DNA of 6,512 nt from JAJFKJ01 sp964443025 (GTDB lineage: Bacteria > Pseudomonadota > Gammaproteobacteria > JABCZS01): contig CAYUEL010000111.1 in NCBI GenBank assembly GCA_964443025.1, forward strand, positions 1 to 6,512. Direction: 5' to 3'. The translations under genes were made by a program, and so were the position numbers. Below the pieces are notes generated by a model that was not told the DNA's origin, searched no databases, and saw only the letters and a list, made by a program, of their open reading frames with translations. Below are positions 1 to 6,477 of the stretch, piece after piece. The stretch's first letter is position 1, and each line of letters starts with the position of its first letter.

Positions 1-1157
1 CTCACGTAAAGGATTGTTGCAGACAACAGTCCTTCGATTGCATCGGCGGCTCGATCCGCAGCTCCTCTACGTAAACTTTCTTGCAAAGGTTTATAGCGCT
101 CTTTCAACTTCACCACTTTATCAGGATGTTTCAACCAATCAAGAATAGCACGTCCACAATTTTCGGCCGTTGCATCGTGTTGCAATAGCTCAGGAACTAA
201 TGGCGCGTCAGCGATGATGTTAGGTAATGCGATGTATTTAACTTTCACTAATAACTTAGCTAAAAACCAATTCAATGCCGACATTTTATAAACAACAACC
301 ATCGGCCGATTTAATAAAAATGTTTCTAATGTGGCAGTGCCTGATGTCACTAAAACTGCGTCACTGGCTTTGATGGCGTCATGCGCTTGACCATCAATGA
401 TATTTAATGCATAGGTATAATGCGAATGCTTAAACAGCTCGATCAGATATTTTCTGGCTTCCGGTTTTACCAAGGGTAAAATAAATTGTATGTTAGGATC
501 TTTTTTATGCAGCCAATGCGCAGCATCTAAAAAAAGTTTTCCCATGCGCTGTATTTCCATAGAACGACTTCCAGGTAATAATGCGACCACTTTCGCATTT
601 TTATCGTACCCAAATTGATCCCGTATTTCAAATGCGTTACCCAACACCGGCAATGTATCTGCCGCAGGATGACCCACACACACAGCGGGAACCTTGTATT
701 GTTCATAAATTGAAAGTTCAAAAGGAAATAAACATAACACGAGATCAACCGCTTTTTTAATGCCATGAACTCGACCTTTGCGCCACGCCCAAATGGTAGG
801 GCTGACATAATGTACTGTTTTAATGCCGGCGGCTTTTAATTTAGCTTCAATAGGAATATTAAAATCAGGCGCATCCACACCAATAAAAATATCCGGTGGA
901 TTATTTAAAAAATGATTGACCAATTGTTTACGAATGCGTAATAGCTTTGGAATTTTTGGTATGACTTCCGCAACACCCATCACGGATAAATCAGAAACAG
1001 GAAATATCGCTTTACATCCTTGTTCCAACATATGTGGGCCAGCGATGCCTTCAAATACTGCATGCGGATGTTTATGTTTAAGGGCTTTGATGAGTTCGGC
1101 TGCAAGCATATCGCCCGATTGTTCACCGGCGCAAATCCCTATGCGCAAAGTACGCAT
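1..1157 (-). CDS. lpxB: Lipid-A-disaccharide synthase LpxB, 3' end cut by the window
   Basis: LpxB is a GT19 glycosyltransferase at the inner face of the cytoplasmic membrane. It joins UDP-2,3-diacylglucosamine to lipid X, giving the beta-1,6 disaccharide 1-phosphate of lipid A. Translating the minus strand from ATG at 1157 gives 385 codons without a stop. E. coli LpxB has 382 residues, so only a few residues should lie beyond the left edge. Visible motifs: AGEQSGD (10-16), GVDAPDFN (93-100) with Asp98 matching the known catalytic Asp98, YVSPTIWAWR (117-126), LLPGSR (193-198), TSGTATLE (271-278) in the UDP-binding half, LPNIIAD (311-317) and VPELLQ (321-326). The start ATG shares its A with the lpxA stop (TAATG), and no good Shine-Dalgarno precedes it, so translation is probably coupled to lpxA. 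The reading frame is intact throughout. Confidence 0.96.
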   Translation of the reverse strand, partial: MRTLRIGICAGEQSGDMLAAELIKALKHKHPHAVFEGIAGPHMLEQGCKAIFPVSDLSVMGVAEVIPKIPKLLRIRKQLVNHFLNNPPDIFIGVDAPDFNIPIEAKLKAAGIKTVHYVSPTIWAWRKGRVHGIKKAVDLVLCLFPFELSIYEQYKVPAVCVGHPAADTLPVLGNAFEIRDQFGYDKNAKVVALLPGSRSMEIQRMGKLFLDAAHWLHKKDPNIQFILPLVKPEARKYLIELFKHSHYTYALNIIDGQAHDAIKASDAVLVTSGTATLETFLLNRPMVVVYKMSALNWFLAKLLVKVKYIALPNIIADAPLVPELLQHDATAENCGRAILDWLKHPDKVVKLKERYKPLQESLRRGAADRAADAIEGLLSATILYV

Positions 1158-1159
1158 TA
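1155..1159 (-). promoter_or_regulatory. TAATG stop/start junction, lpxA to lpxB
   Basis: The lpxA stop TAA (1159-1157) and the lpxB start ATG (1157-1155) overlap by one base. The nearest purine-rich stretch (AAGG) lies more than 20 bases upstream, too far for a normal ribosome binding site. Re-initiation by ribosomes finishing lpxA is the likely way lpxB is translated. This is inferred from layout only. Confidence 0.75.
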
Positions 1160-1930
1160 AGCAATGATACCGCGTTTGGATGCCTTTAAGAAATCCAGCA
1201 TCACTTGAAGTTCAGGTGTATCTACCGCCATCTCTTGAATTTGTTGTATAGCATCTTGCAATGAATGCCCACGGCGATAAATAATCTTAAATGCTGTTTT
1301 AATTTTTTGTATCGCTTCGCTCGAATAGCCATGGCGTTCTAATCCAACGCTGTTAATTCCCGTTGCTTGCGAATGACGACCACCCGCCGCTAATACATAA
1401 GGCGGAACATCTTTGGTAATTAACATACCGTGTGAAATAAAACTATGTTCGCCGATTTGACAAAACTGATGTACACCAATGTAGCCGCTGAAACGTGCAT
1501 AATTTTTAACAATCACATGTCCGGCTAATGATGAATTATTCGCCATCACAATATAATCGCCTAATATACAATCATGTGCAATGTGAACATTTGCCATGAA
1601 CAAATTATTGTTGCCAATTTTTGTGATATTACCACCTTGAACCGTACCTCGGTTAAAGTTGCAATATTCACGAATGACATTGTTGTCGCCAATTTCTAGG
1701 ATCGTGGCTTCTTCAGCATATTTAAGATCTTGCGGATCTTCGCCTAACGAAGCAAATTGATAAATCTTATTGTTTTTGCCTATTTTTGTAGGGCCTTTAA
1801 TCACCACATGAGGCGATATCACGGTTCCGCTGCCAATTTCGACATCCGGACCGATATAACTCCACGGGCCGATGCGAACATCATCCGCTACTTTTGCACG
1901 AGGGTCAACTATGGCACGATCATCAATCAC
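1157..1930 (-). CDS. lpxA: Acyl-ACP--UDP-N-acetylglucosamine O-acyltransferase LpxA
   Basis: LpxA is a cytoplasmic homotrimer that catalyses the first lipid A step, moving a (R)-3-hydroxyacyl chain from ACP to the 3-OH of UDP-GlcNAc. The product has 257 residues, close to Pseudomonas (258) and E. coli (262). Hexapeptide repeats of the left-handed beta-helix fill residues 1 to about 185, followed by a helical C-terminal domain. Key residues are kept: His119 (catalytic, E. coli His125) with His116, His138 and His154 (E. coli His122, His144, His160), Asp68 in QDLKY, and Asn193 and Arg199 (E. coli Asn198, Arg204). At the hydrocarbon-ruler position, E. coli Gly173 and P. aeruginosa Met169 correspond to His167 here, which suggests a chain shorter than C14. 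The start is GTG at 1930: in-frame TAG and TGA stops lie just upstream, and Met-Ile-Asp matches the family N-terminus. It overlaps fabZ by 8 bases. Confidence 0.97.
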   Translation of the reverse strand: MIDDRAIVDPRAKVADDVRIGPWSYIGPDVEIGSGTVISPHVVIKGPTKIGKNNKIYQFASLGEDPQDLKYAEEATILEIGDNNVIREYCNFNRGTVQGGNITKIGNNNLFMANVHIAHDCILGDYIVMANNSSLAGHVIVKNYARFSGYIGVHQFCQIGEHSFISHGMLITKDVPPYVLAAGGRHSQATGINSVGLERHGYSSEAIQKIKTAFKIIYRRGHSLQDAIQQIQEMAVDTPELQVMLDFLKASKRGIIA

Positions 1931-2381
1931 GTTCTATCACCCTCGTTGCATTCATAATATCGGCTTCTGCAGCCACCTGATTATTGACAAGTACCTTGCC
2001 TTTAAATTTGTAAATGCCTCGTTTAGCACGCTCTAGTTCAACGTGAATATGCATTACGTCACCTGGTTTAACAATTTGTTTAAAGCGCGCATTGTCAATT
2101 CCAACCAAATAGTTTGCCTCATCTTCAGTAGGCACACGACCCAATGTCAAATACGTTAAAATACCACAAGCTTGTGCCATGGCTTCGACCATCATCACTC
2201 CCGGCATGACGGGTTGCTCAGGAAAATGGCCCGTAAATTGCGGTTCGTTGAAAGTCACATTTTTAATCGCATGCAATGTCTTATTCGCTTCCCAATCCAA
2301 AACCGCGTCGATCATCATGAATGGATAACGGTGTGGTAAATACTTTAAAATAGTATAAATGTCGATGTATTTATCTTTCAA
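1923..2381 (-). CDS. fabZ: 3-hydroxyacyl-[acyl-carrier-protein] dehydratase FabZ
   Basis: FabZ is a cytoplasmic hot-dog-fold enzyme of type II fatty acid synthesis that dehydrates (R)-3-hydroxyacyl-ACP to trans-2-enoyl-ACP. It uses the same hydroxyacyl-ACP pool as LpxA and LpxD, which explains its place between their genes. The product has 152 residues (E. coli 151). Visible signatures: LPHRYPF (15-21), NEPQFTGHFPEQPVMPG (45-61) with catalytic His52, VEAMAQA (65-71) with catalytic Glu66 on the central helix, and GIDNARFK followed by VKPGD. The start is TTG at 2381, within a TTGA overlap with the lpxD stop. The next in-frame Met (22) would remove the LPHRYPF motif. GGAG at 2390-2393 lies 8 bases upstream of the TTG. 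The 3' end overlaps lpxA by 8 bases. Confidence 0.97.
   Translation of the reverse strand: MKDKYIDIYTILKYLPHRYPFMMIDAVLDWEANKTLHAIKNVTFNEPQFTGHFPEQPVMPGVMMVEAMAQACGILTYLTLGRVPTEDEANYLVGIDNARFKQIVKPGDVMHIHVELERAKRGIYKFKGKVLVNNQVAAEADIMNATRVIERD
1928..1944 (-). promoter_or_regulatory. lpxA ribosome binding site and GTG start inside the end of fabZ
   Basis: GAGGGTGAT (1936-1944) resembles the extended Shine-Dalgarno GGAGGTGAT and precedes GTG (1930-1928) by about 6-10 bases, depending on which part pairs. It lies inside the last fabZ codons. In-frame stops TAG and TGA directly upstream rule out any earlier lpxA start, so this site fixes the GTG start. Confidence 0.7.
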
Positions 2382-2393
2382 GACTCCGTCTCC
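2378..2393 (-). promoter_or_regulatory. fabZ ribosome binding site and TTGA overlap with lpxD
   Basis: GGAG (2393-2390) stands 8 bases before the TTG start (2381-2379), and a second GGAG lies too close to act. The lpxD stop TGA (2380-2378) overlaps this TTG in the four-base string TTGA, the TTG version of the common ATGA coupling junction. Translational coupling with lpxD is likely, and the TTG should lower initiation strength. Confidence 0.7.
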
Positions 2394-3430
2394 AAAATTT
2401 CAGTATCCTTATTCTCTAAAGCTTTAACACGCTTAACCAATTTATCAAAATTACGAAAATGTACCACAGACTTGCGCCATTGTGTCGCAGGCATCATGCC
2501 CGTGCCAGATGAATAGGTATCGGGTTTAAGGATGGATCGCGTGACCGTCGTCATCCCTGCAATCTTTGCATAATCACACACAGTAATATGACCCGCAAAT
2601 GTTGCACCCCCACCAATTAAACAATACTTGCCAATCTTAGAGCTACCTGCAAATGCTGCGCAACCTGCAATCACCGTGTGTGCGCCAATCACCACGTTAT
2701 GACCTACTTGAACTTGATTATCAATTTTCACGCCTTGCTCAATGATTGTGTCATCAATAGCACCGCGATCAACCGTTGTATGCGCGCCAATATCCACATC
2801 GTCATGAATCACCACGCTGCCTAATTGCGGCACGCTGATCCACTTGCCATTATCATGAGCAAAACCAAATCCATCACTGCCAATCACCGTGCCTGAATGA
2901 ATCACAACACGATTTCCCAAGGTAACACCTTGATAAAGCGTTACATGCGGATAAAGATGGCAATTCTCGCCAACCATTACATCATCCCCAATAACCGTAC
3001 CTGCTTCTATTACCGTGCCTGCGCCAACTTTTGCATTGGCACCTATCACAACATTTTCTTTAATGATGACGGTAGACGCAATTTCTGCTGAATCCGCAAT
3101 CACAGCACTTGAAGCAATCCCAGAACTTACGTTCTTATGTTCTTCCAAACATAATGCAGCAATCTTTGCATAAGCCGCATGAGGATTATCTGTCACTAAT
3201 GCATTCGTTGTACATTCATCCACAAACTCCGATGATAAAATCACCGCGCCCGCTTGTGTGGTTAATAAATGTTTATGGTAAAGTGAATTAGTCAAAAAAG
3301 CGATTGATTTAGCATCCGCAGCCTTTAATGTAGCAACCCCAGTAATACAATAACCGGGGTTGCCTTTAATCTTGGCCCCAACGAGTGAGGCCAATTCATC
3401 TAAGGTTTTGGACGTTTTAAATTTATGCAT
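2378..3430 (-). CDS. lpxD: UDP-3-O-acylglucosamine N-acyltransferase LpxD
   Basis: LpxD is a cytoplasmic homotrimer that adds the second (R)-3-hydroxyacyl chain, from ACP, to the 2-amino group of UDP-3-O-acylglucosamine after LpxC has acted. The product has 350 residues (E. coli 341). Order: an N-terminal uridine-binding domain (about 1-100), a left-handed beta-helix of hexapeptide repeats (about 105-300), and a C-terminal helix (about 316-340) that starts with the conserved WRK. Catalytic His244 sits in IDNQVQVGHNVVIG (E. coli His239), and His281 matches E. coli His276. The ruler position, E. coli Met290, is Thr295 here, which could admit a longer chain. The ATG at 3430 follows the skp stop by 4 bases and has no clear Shine-Dalgarno, so coupling to skp is likely. 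Confidence 0.97.
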   Translation of the reverse strand: MHKFKTSKTLDELASLVGAKIKGNPGYCITGVATLKAADAKSIAFLTNSLYHKHLLTTQAGAVILSSEFVDECTTNALVTDNPHAAYAKIAALCLEEHKNVSSGIASSAVIADSAEIASTVIIKENVVIGANAKVGAGTVIEAGTVIGDDVMVGENCHLYPHVTLYQGVTLGNRVVIHSGTVIGSDGFGFAHDNGKWISVPQLGSVVIHDDVDIGAHTTVDRGAIDDTIIEQGVKIDNQVQVGHNVVIGAHTVIAGCAAFAGSSKIGKYCLIGGGATFAGHITVCDYAKIAGMTTVTRSILKPDTYSSGTGMMPATQWRKSVVHFRNFDKLVKRVKALENKDTEILETES

Positions 3431-3434
3431 CAGT

Positions 3435-3932
3435 TTATTTATAAGTTATGTTCTTCATGACTTCGTCGGTAATATCCGCTTTTGCATCAGCAAAATAAAT
3501 GGCCGCACCTTTTTGCAATACCACCGAATAATTACCTTTTTTCGCAATGGCTTCTGCCGCAGTTTTCACATCATTCAATAGCTTTTCAAGCTCTTGATTA
3601 CCACGAGTCCCACGCTTTTGATTATATTCCGTGCTGAGGCGTTGAAACTCCATTTGATCTTTTTCAAATTTTTCACGCATTTTAGCTACTTCATCGGCAC
3701 TTAATACAGCTGCATCACGATTGTATTGCTCGCTTTGCGCAACCAAGGTTTTTTGCAGTGCTACGATCTTTTCTTGATCGGCTTTAAACTCTTCTTGCAA
3801 CTTTGTATCGATGATGGGTTCATATTTTTCAATGATGCGCGCGCCATCAATAAAAGCAATATTGGCTTCTGCCATCGCATTTAAGCTAAATACAACTAAG
3901 AATAATGCCGTTAAACGTACAAGTGTTTTCAA
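3435..3932 (-). CDS. skp: Periplasmic OMP chaperone Skp (OmpH family)
   Basis: Skp is a trimeric periplasmic 'jellyfish' chaperone that holds unfolded outer-membrane proteins and hands them to the BAM complex. The chosen TTG start at 3932 gives 165 residues (E. coli 161). A signal peptide covers residues 1-21: Lys2/Arg6, a hydrophobic core, then Ala-Met-Ala before Glu22. The mature start ANIAFID matches the family's first strand. Residues about 44-132 are charged and helical, forming the coiled-coil tentacles, and the C-terminal part (VVLQKGAAIYF, DITDEV) returns to the trimer body. The frame stays open upstream to 4040, but that part lies inside bamA and has no signal peptide. A strong AAGGAGG five bases before TTG settles the start. 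It lies 13 bases after bamA. Sequence drift is high in this family; order and architecture carry the call. Confidence 0.93.
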   Translation of the reverse strand: MKTLVRLTALFLVVFSLNAMAEANIAFIDGARIIEKYEPIIDTKLQEEFKADQEKIVALQKTLVAQSEQYNRDAAVLSADEVAKMREKFEKDQMEFQRLSTEYNQKRGTRGNQELEKLLNDVKTAAEAIAKKGNYSVVLQKGAAIYFADAKADITDEVMKNITYK

Positions 3933-3944
3933 TGTAGCCTCCTT
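3930..3944 (-). promoter_or_regulatory. Strong Shine-Dalgarno deciding the TTG start of skp
   Basis: AAGGAGG (3944-3938) followed by CTACA and TTG (3932-3930) is a near-ideal ribosome binding site. It fills the 13-base gap after the bamA stop. It offsets the weak TTG codon and rejects the longer in-frame ATG start at 4040. Confidence 0.88.
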
Positions 3945-3945
3945 A

Positions 3946-6237
3946 TTAGAACACGGAACCAATGTTAAATTGGAATATTTGAGTCTCATCTCCCGACTCT
4001 TTACGTATCGGCACGCCCAGCGAGAATACAAACGGCCCAATGGGGGACAACCACTGCAACGATACCCCTGTCGAAAAACGCAGGCTAGCCAAGTCTACGG
4101 ACTCATCCTGCGTATTATACACGTTACCGCCATCAATAAACACTGATGTACGTATAGAATCCATTTCCAAATAGGGGACTGGGAAAAGAACCTCAGTCGT
4201 ACCCAACAAGCGCAAGTTACCGCCAATTGGCTCGTCCAAGGAGTCTTTTGGACCCAATGAGTTATCTCTAAAGCCACGAAGCGATCCCGAGCCCCCTGCG
4301 TAGAAGTTCTCGAAGAATGGAAGCCCAGATGTATCATCGTAGCCATTACCATAAGCACCACTTAATTTAAGTAAGAAAACTAATTCATCTGTAATGGGCG
4401 TATACCAACGCGTTGTCGAGAAGAGTTTGTAGAAGTTCAGTTCAGAACCCGGTACGGTAATATTACCGCTGATGGTTTGTACCAAACCTTCTGTCGGGAA
4501 CACGGCTCTATCTAATGTATTGTGCGTCCATCCTGAGGAGATGGGGAAAATATCGTATTCGCTACCATTTTCATCCAAGAACTCCGTCACCTGTTCAGAA
4601 ACATCGAGCGGATCATTGCTGGTTTTGATTTCAATGTGTTGGTAACCTGCCGTTGCACTGAGCCGATCAACCTCACTCAACGGAATACCATACGCAACGT
4701 TACCCCCGAAGATGTCGCGCGTATAATTAGAGATATCCACTTCAGCCATATCTGTTGCAGAATAAAATAAATCAAATCCACGGCTCACGCCATCCGGCGT
4801 GTAATAAGGGTTACTATAACCCACGCGATACGATGTAAACGACGCACTTCGGTTAAATAAGAAATCCACAAGATTACCCGTGCCTAAGAAGTTATCTTGA
4901 CGCAACCCTACGTTAAACAAGAAACCATCCACCTGTGAATAACCCACACCACCGGTTAATTGACCCGACATGGTTTCTTCCACGGCGACTTCTAAATCCA
5001 CTTGGTCATCCGTTCCTGGAACAGGAACCGTTTCAATATTGATATTTTTGAAATACCCTAACAAATAAAGATTATTACGCGAACGTTTGATCTTACTGGT
5101 TTGCGATAATCCCCCTTCAAGCTGCGTCATTTCACGACGTAAAATTTCATCTTTACTGAGGTAGTTTCCGCTGAAATTAATCTGACGCACATACACTTGT
5201 TTTTTAGGATTAATGTAGAATGTCATCACCACCGTGTTATCGTCATCATTGACGACAGGTACAGGATTAACTTCTGCAAAGGCGTAACCTTCATCACCCA
5301 ACATGTCTTTCATTTTATCTTGCATGGCCGTCACTTGTTTGCGTGAGAATAAATCACCCACTTCAAACGTTAATGCTTCGCGGTATTTTTCTTCCGGCAG
5401 AATTAAATCACCCGCAAACTCCACGCCCGAAACTGTATATTGCGCACCCTCTTTGACGTTGATCGTCAAATACACATCTTGCAACGAGGGAACGATCGCA
5501 ACCTGCGTTGATTCAATATCAAAATTTAAAAAACCTCGATCCAAGTAATACGAACGTATGTTTTCTAAATCGCCCGCAAATTTTTGTTTCGAATATTGAT
5601 CGTTTTTGGTAATCCACGTAAGGTAGTTCGGTGTTCTTAAGGTCATTTGTTTTAAGAGTTTGCGTTCACTGAAAGATGTATTACCCACGATGTTAATGTC
5701 GCGAATCTTGGCAGCTTTACCTTCTTCGATATGAATATCAATGCCGACACGATTACGGGGCAATTCCGATACTTCAGTCGTCACTTTCACACTGTATTGA
5801 CCATAAGCATAATATTGCTGTTCAAGTTCTTGTTGAACTTGATCAAGGACCGCGGGAACATAGGTTAATCCATCCGCCAAGCCTGCGCTGCGCAATCCTT
5901 CCAACAGATCTTTGGTTTTGATGGCCTTGTTACCGGTGATATCCAATCGACCAATCGTCGGTCGCTCTTTCACAATAACGATTAAAGTATTGCCATCGCG
6001 TGCAAGTTTAATATCTGAATAAGAACCGGTTTTAAATAAAGCGCGAATGATTTCGCCAGATTCATTTGGGAAAAATGTATCACCCACTTTAATGGGTAAA
6101 TCGTTGTAAACCGTACCGACATCGATACGTTGAAGACCTTCAACTTCAATTTTTTCCACTTTAAAGCTACTTGACTGCCCCAATACAACCCAAGGCAAGC
6201 ACAGCAATAAAATCCCTATTATTTTTTTAAAACGCAT
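3946..6237 (-). CDS. bamA: Outer membrane protein assembly factor BamA (Omp85)
   Basis: BamA is the essential outer-membrane subunit of the BAM complex, which folds and inserts beta-barrel proteins. From ATG at 6237 it has 763 residues (E. coli 810). A signal peptide covers 1-20, with likely cleavage after Val-Leu-Gly. Five POTRA domains follow at about 25-95, 96-177, 179-267, 268-348 and 350-424, then a 16-strand barrel from about 425 to 763. The barrel has the loop-6 motif Leu-Arg-Gly-Phe at 654-657 (VRGF in E. coli) after FYAGGSGS. It ends FQFNIGSVF, with the C-terminal Phe typical of outer-membrane proteins. Loop 6 lacks the long insert and cysteine pair of E. coli, which explains most of the shorter length; I see no Cys in the mature protein. 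ATG was preferred to TTG at 6246 because GAG lies 4 bases before ATG, while nothing is suitably spaced before TTG. Confidence 0.98.
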   Translation of the reverse strand: MRFKKIIGILLLCLPWVVLGQSSSFKVEKIEVEGLQRIDVGTVYNDLPIKVGDTFFPNESGEIIRALFKTGSYSDIKLARDGNTLIVIVKERPTIGRLDITGNKAIKTKDLLEGLRSAGLADGLTYVPAVLDQVQQELEQQYYAYGQYSVKVTTEVSELPRNRVGIDIHIEEGKAAKIRDINIVGNTSFSERKLLKQMTLRTPNYLTWITKNDQYSKQKFAGDLENIRSYYLDRGFLNFDIESTQVAIVPSLQDVYLTINVKEGAQYTVSGVEFAGDLILPEEKYREALTFEVGDLFSRKQVTAMQDKMKDMLGDEGYAFAEVNPVPVVNDDDNTVVMTFYINPKKQVYVRQINFSGNYLSKDEILRREMTQLEGGLSQTSKIKRSRNNLYLLGYFKNINIETVPVPGTDDQVDLEVAVEETMSGQLTGGVGYSQVDGFLFNVGLRQDNFLGTGNLVDFLFNRSASFTSYRVGYSNPYYTPDGVSRGFDLFYSATDMAEVDISNYTRDIFGGNVAYGIPLSEVDRLSATAGYQHIEIKTSNDPLDVSEQVTEFLDENGSEYDIFPISSGWTHNTLDRAVFPTEGLVQTISGNITVPGSELNFYKLFSTTRWYTPITDELVFLLKLSGAYGNGYDDTSGLPFFENFYAGGSGSLRGFRDNSLGPKDSLDEPIGGNLRLLGTTEVLFPVPYLEMDSIRTSVFIDGGNVYNTQDESVDLASLRFSTGVSLQWLSPIGPFVFSLGVPIRKESGDETQIFQFNIGSVF

Positions 6238-6256
6238 CCAACTCAATCCGTCGCAA

Positions 6257-6292
6257 AAATGGCATTATATAATGTCGAGGGAATTAAGGATA
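6257..6292 (-). promoter_or_regulatory. Probable sigma-70 promoter for bamA and the downstream operon
   Basis: A perfect -10 hexamer TATAAT lies at 6269-6264 on the minus strand. Transcription would start near 6257 and leave a leader of about 20 bases before the bamA ATG. With a 17-base spacer, the -35 position (6292-6287) reads TATCCT, a poor match to TTGACA. This suggests a weak or activator-dependent promoter. I found no GAACTT-type sigma-E -35 box nearby, although E. coli bamA and skp are under sigma-E control. The call rests on one consensus box. Confidence 0.5.
6263..6274. repeat. Perfect 12-bp palindrome CATTATATAATG over the -10 box
   Basis: CATTATATAATG reads the same on both strands, so TATAAT occurs on the minus strand (6269-6264) and on the plus strand (6268-6273). 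It could be a two-way -10 region, a small operator, or chance in AT-rich DNA. Confidence 0.55.
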
Positions 6293-6329
6293 CTGTTTTA
6301 GATGCTTCGCGCTCCGCGCATGAAAGGAA

Positions 6330-6350
6330 GCGGCACGCTTTGCGTGTCGC
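6330..6350. other. Strong stem-loop, 9-bp stem with a 3-base loop
   Basis: On the plus strand, GCGGCACGC (6330-6338), loop TTT, GCGTGTCGC (6342-6350) forms a 9-bp stem with one G-T pair. On the minus strand the stem is followed by TTCCTTTC, a mixed pyrimidine run and not a clean T-tract. It might end transcription arriving from the right, or it may be part of the repeat block. Confidence 0.55.
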
Positions 6351-6357
6351 AGTTTAT

Positions 6358-6371
6358 ATGTTGTGCAACAT
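6358..6371. repeat. Short inverted repeat ATGTTG-TG-CAACAT
   Basis: Perfect 6-base arms (6358-6363 and 6366-6371) are split by two bases. The tight spacing suits a dimeric protein site better than an RNA hairpin. No regulator can be assigned. Confidence 0.4.
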
Positions 6372-6378
6372 TGAACCC

Positions 6379-6477
6379 TCACCAATCTGAGCCGCGTTTG
6401 CCGTGAGCGAACATAAAATCCATTGCTCAGCTGATCACTCGCTTACGCTCGTGCTCCGACCCGCGCTTACCGCTCAT
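6379..6477 (-). other. Two tiny in-frame ORFs, doubtful peptides or pseudogene relic
   Basis: From ATG at 6477 the frame reads MSGKRGSEHERKRVIS then TGA (ending 6427). Two codons on, ATG at 6423 reads MDFMFAHGKRGSDW then TGA (ending 6379). Both lie in the same frame and share GKRGS. I see no Shine-Dalgarno for the first and none convincing for the second. I do not recognise either product. They may be decayed coding sequence, a repeat that happens to be open, or real short peptides; the first two are more likely. Confidence 0.2.
6386..6471 (-). repeat. Imperfect 17-base direct repeat pair (GKRGS-like)
   Basis: On the minus strand, GGTAAGCGCGGGTCGGA (6471-6455) and GGCAAACGCGGCTCAGA (6402-6386) agree at 13 of 17 positions. 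Both copies lie in the same reading frame and read Gly-Lys-Arg-Gly-Ser. The differences fall mostly at third codon positions (GGT/GGC, AAG/AAA, GGG/GGC, TCG/TCA). This could be relic coding sequence or a repeated sequence module. Confidence 0.5.

Noticed and set aside
527..808. Minus-strand open frame of 93 codons inside lpxB
   Set aside because: It is out of frame with lpxB, whose own frame is intact with conserved motifs throughout; the alternative has no recognisable features.
3933..4040. In-frame extension of skp upstream to an ATG at 4040
   Set aside because: It lies inside bamA, lacks a signal peptide at its start, and the AAGGAGG site fits the TTG at 3932.
4095..4361. Minus-strand open frame of 88 codons inside bamA, and similar frames on both strands across the window
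   Set aside because: They overlap well-identified genes in other frames, have no family motifs and no ribosome binding sites.
6190..6210. Cys13 in the BamA leader as a lipoprotein lipobox
   Set aside because: The residues before it are Leu-Leu-Leu and not the small residues of a lipobox, and BamA is a barrel with a signal peptidase I site after Val-Leu-Gly.
6238..6246. TTG at 6246 as the bamA start
   Set aside because: The only purine-rich bases lie right against the TTG with no spacer. ATG at 6237 has GAG 4 bases upstream and a normal signal peptide.
6238..6330. Sigma-E promoter upstream of bamA
   Set aside because: No GAACTT-like box with a suitable spacer to TCTGA could be found on the minus strand.
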